A DNA stretch of 64,000 nucleotides from assembly GCA_026391005.1 (NCBI GenBank), contig JAPLEV010000014.1:1-64000 (forward strand). The letters are read 5' to 3'. Shown piece by piece: positions 63,303 through 64,000 of this stretch (position 1 is the first letter of the stretch; every line of letters begins with the position of its first letter). Source of the stretch: Flavobacteriia bacterium (GTDB lineage: Bacteria > Bacteroidota > Bacteroidia > Flavobacteriales_D > Crocinitomicaceae). The notes beneath the pieces are model-generated. The model was not told the origin of the DNA. It searched no databases and was given only the letters and a program-made list of their open reading frames with translations. Both the position numbers and the translations under genes were made by a program.

Positions 63303-63384
63303 GTCATCTTCCCTTCGTAGGCATTATCCTAAATCAGGTTCAATGGGTATAATCTCAGCCTTGTCACGGGCACCCCTTAGAGAC
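63303..63384 (-). ncRNA. TPP riboswitch (THI element)
   Basis: On the minus strand, reading 5' to 3', the element shows GGGGTGCCC, CTGAGAT, ACCCATTGAACCTGATTTAG and GATAATGCCTACGAAGGGAA, all the conserved THI-box blocks in order. P1 can form between GTCTCT (63379-63384) and AGATGAC (63303-63309), with one bulge. It controls the TonB receptor downstream. The 5' edge of P1 ends at the very base where the neighbouring truncated epimerase sequence begins, so no promoter for this riboswitch is visible. Confidence 0.95.
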
Positions 63385-64000
63385 GGGGGCATATTGGAAA
63401 TGTAGTTTGTAGAAAACTGATTGAATTAGGCTATTCGGTAAAGGCCTTTTATCATTCTGATGCTACGAGTTTAAAAGATTTGCAATTAACATTGGTTAAA
63501 GGCGATATTCTTGATCCTACAGCGGTAAGCAACTTATTATCTGGGTGTGATTATGTAATCAATTGCGCTGCCCTAATAAGTATCAATGGTGATCCAAGTG
63601 GAATAGTCTACAAGACCAATACCCAAGGTCCTGCAAACATTCTTTCTGTAGCCAAAGAACTTGGAATAAAAAAAATAATTCATGTCAGCAGTGTACATGC
63701 CGTTCATGATTTGCCGCACAATACAGCTTATGATGAAACGCGACCTTACAAAACGAAAAGTGATTTTGCCTACGATTACTCTAAAGCCCAAGGCGAACAA
63801 ATTATGCTTTCGGGAGCTGAAACGGATGGCGTAGAAGTGGTGGTGGTAAGACCCAGTTGTGTCATTGGGCCTTTTGATTTTAAACCTTCCAAAATGGGAG
63901 CTGCACTTCGAGGATTTTACAAAAAGAAATTCATATTCCTTCCCAACGGTGGCTATGATTTGGTGGATGTTCGCGATCTTTCAACTTCCATTTGTGCGGC
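63385..64000 (+). pseudogene. NAD-dependent epimerase/dehydratase, missing its N-terminus (also cut by window edge)
   Basis: From 63390 an open frame runs to the window end: HIGNVVCRKLIELGYSVKAF, KGDILDP, NCAALISI, VHVSS-like IIHVSSVHAVHD, YDYSK (YxxxK), VVVVRPSCVIGP, VDVRDLS. This is an extended SDR epimerase. The expected opening (Met, a beta strand and TGA.G of the NAD loop, about ten residues) is absent, and TAG at 63378-63380 closes the frame upstream, inside the TPP riboswitch. No start codon exists before ATG 63803. Either a deletion or an assembly join removed the 5' end together with the divergent promoters. Confidence 0.85.

Noticed and set aside
1-64000. CRISPR array, tRNA or rRNA gene, prophage
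   Set aside because: Reading both strands showed no regularly spaced direct repeats, no recognisable tRNA or rRNA sequence and no phage structural or integrase genes apart from the IS3 tail.

Overview
The window is AT-rich, densely coding bacterial chromosome from a member of the Bacteroidota, most likely Flavobacteriales. The evidence is a complete type IX secretion/gliding core (porP-gldK-gldL-gldM-gldN), TonB-dependent receptors with carboxypeptidase-like N-terminal domains, bacillithiol (bshB1) and menaquinone (menA) genes, Bacteroidota-specific families, and promoters of the TAnnTTTG type with few Shine-Dalgarno sequences. A placement near Fluviicola/Crocinitomicaceae is only a guess. 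I found no rRNA, tRNA, CRISPR array or prophage.

Layout. 1-3.2 kb: tail of an IS3-type transposase, then a three-gene metal-related outer-membrane operon (HYC_CC_PP-like protein, TonB receptor, secreted HMA domain). 3.3-8.2 kb: a long PurF-like amidotransferase, then on the minus strand an outer-membrane protein with Kdo transferase waaA, and an FGE-sulfatase-fold lipoprotein. 8.4-17 kb: a plus-strand sugar-nucleotide and capsule cluster (wbpE, broken ugd, UDP-xylose synthase, wbpD, wbpB, wbpA, rfbB, CpsB-type phosphatase, sixA). It holds the four-enzyme route from UDP-GlcNAc to UDP-GlcNAc(3NAc)A. 17-23.4 kb: rhomboid protease, a membrane protein, menA, etfBA, a bifunctional nuclease and a nucleoside transporter. 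23.4-23.9 kb: the one long gene-poor stretch, filled with nested inverted repeats. 24-28.7 kb: carbonic anhydrase with a SulP transporter, small proteins and kbl. 28.7-35.8 kb: T9SS core. 36-44.4 kb: a degenerate arginase-fold protein, an NTP pyrophosphohydrolase, a fused E1 alpha/beta dehydrogenase, LD-carboxypeptidase, DUF2141, a fatty acid hydroxylase-type protein, FkbM methyltransferase and pruA. 44.5-59.7 kb: recF and DUF721, DUF3089 and DUF5916 proteins, OmpA protein, DUF493, a sorting-domain-like membrane protein, pyk, gcvP, bshB1, ZIP transporter, methyltransferase and coaE. 59.7-64 kb: a TPP riboswitch controlling a TonB receptor and a TonB_C/beta-barrel fusion protein, then a headless NAD-dependent epimerase at the window edge.

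Main points of interest. (1) Nine genes have a TAnnTTTG promoter box only 4-5 bases before the start codon, which predicts leaderless mRNAs. (2) Two NAD-dependent sugar-nucleotide genes (ugd at 9.5 kb, epimerase at 63.4 kb) are broken in their N-terminal Rossmann regions, either by real deletions or by assembly errors. (3) A TPP-regulated receptor is paired with an unusual TonB_C plus outer-membrane-barrel fusion. (4) A membrane-anchored protein consists mostly of a T9SS-sorting-like domain. (5) The gldN terminator U-tract overlaps the promoter of the next gene.
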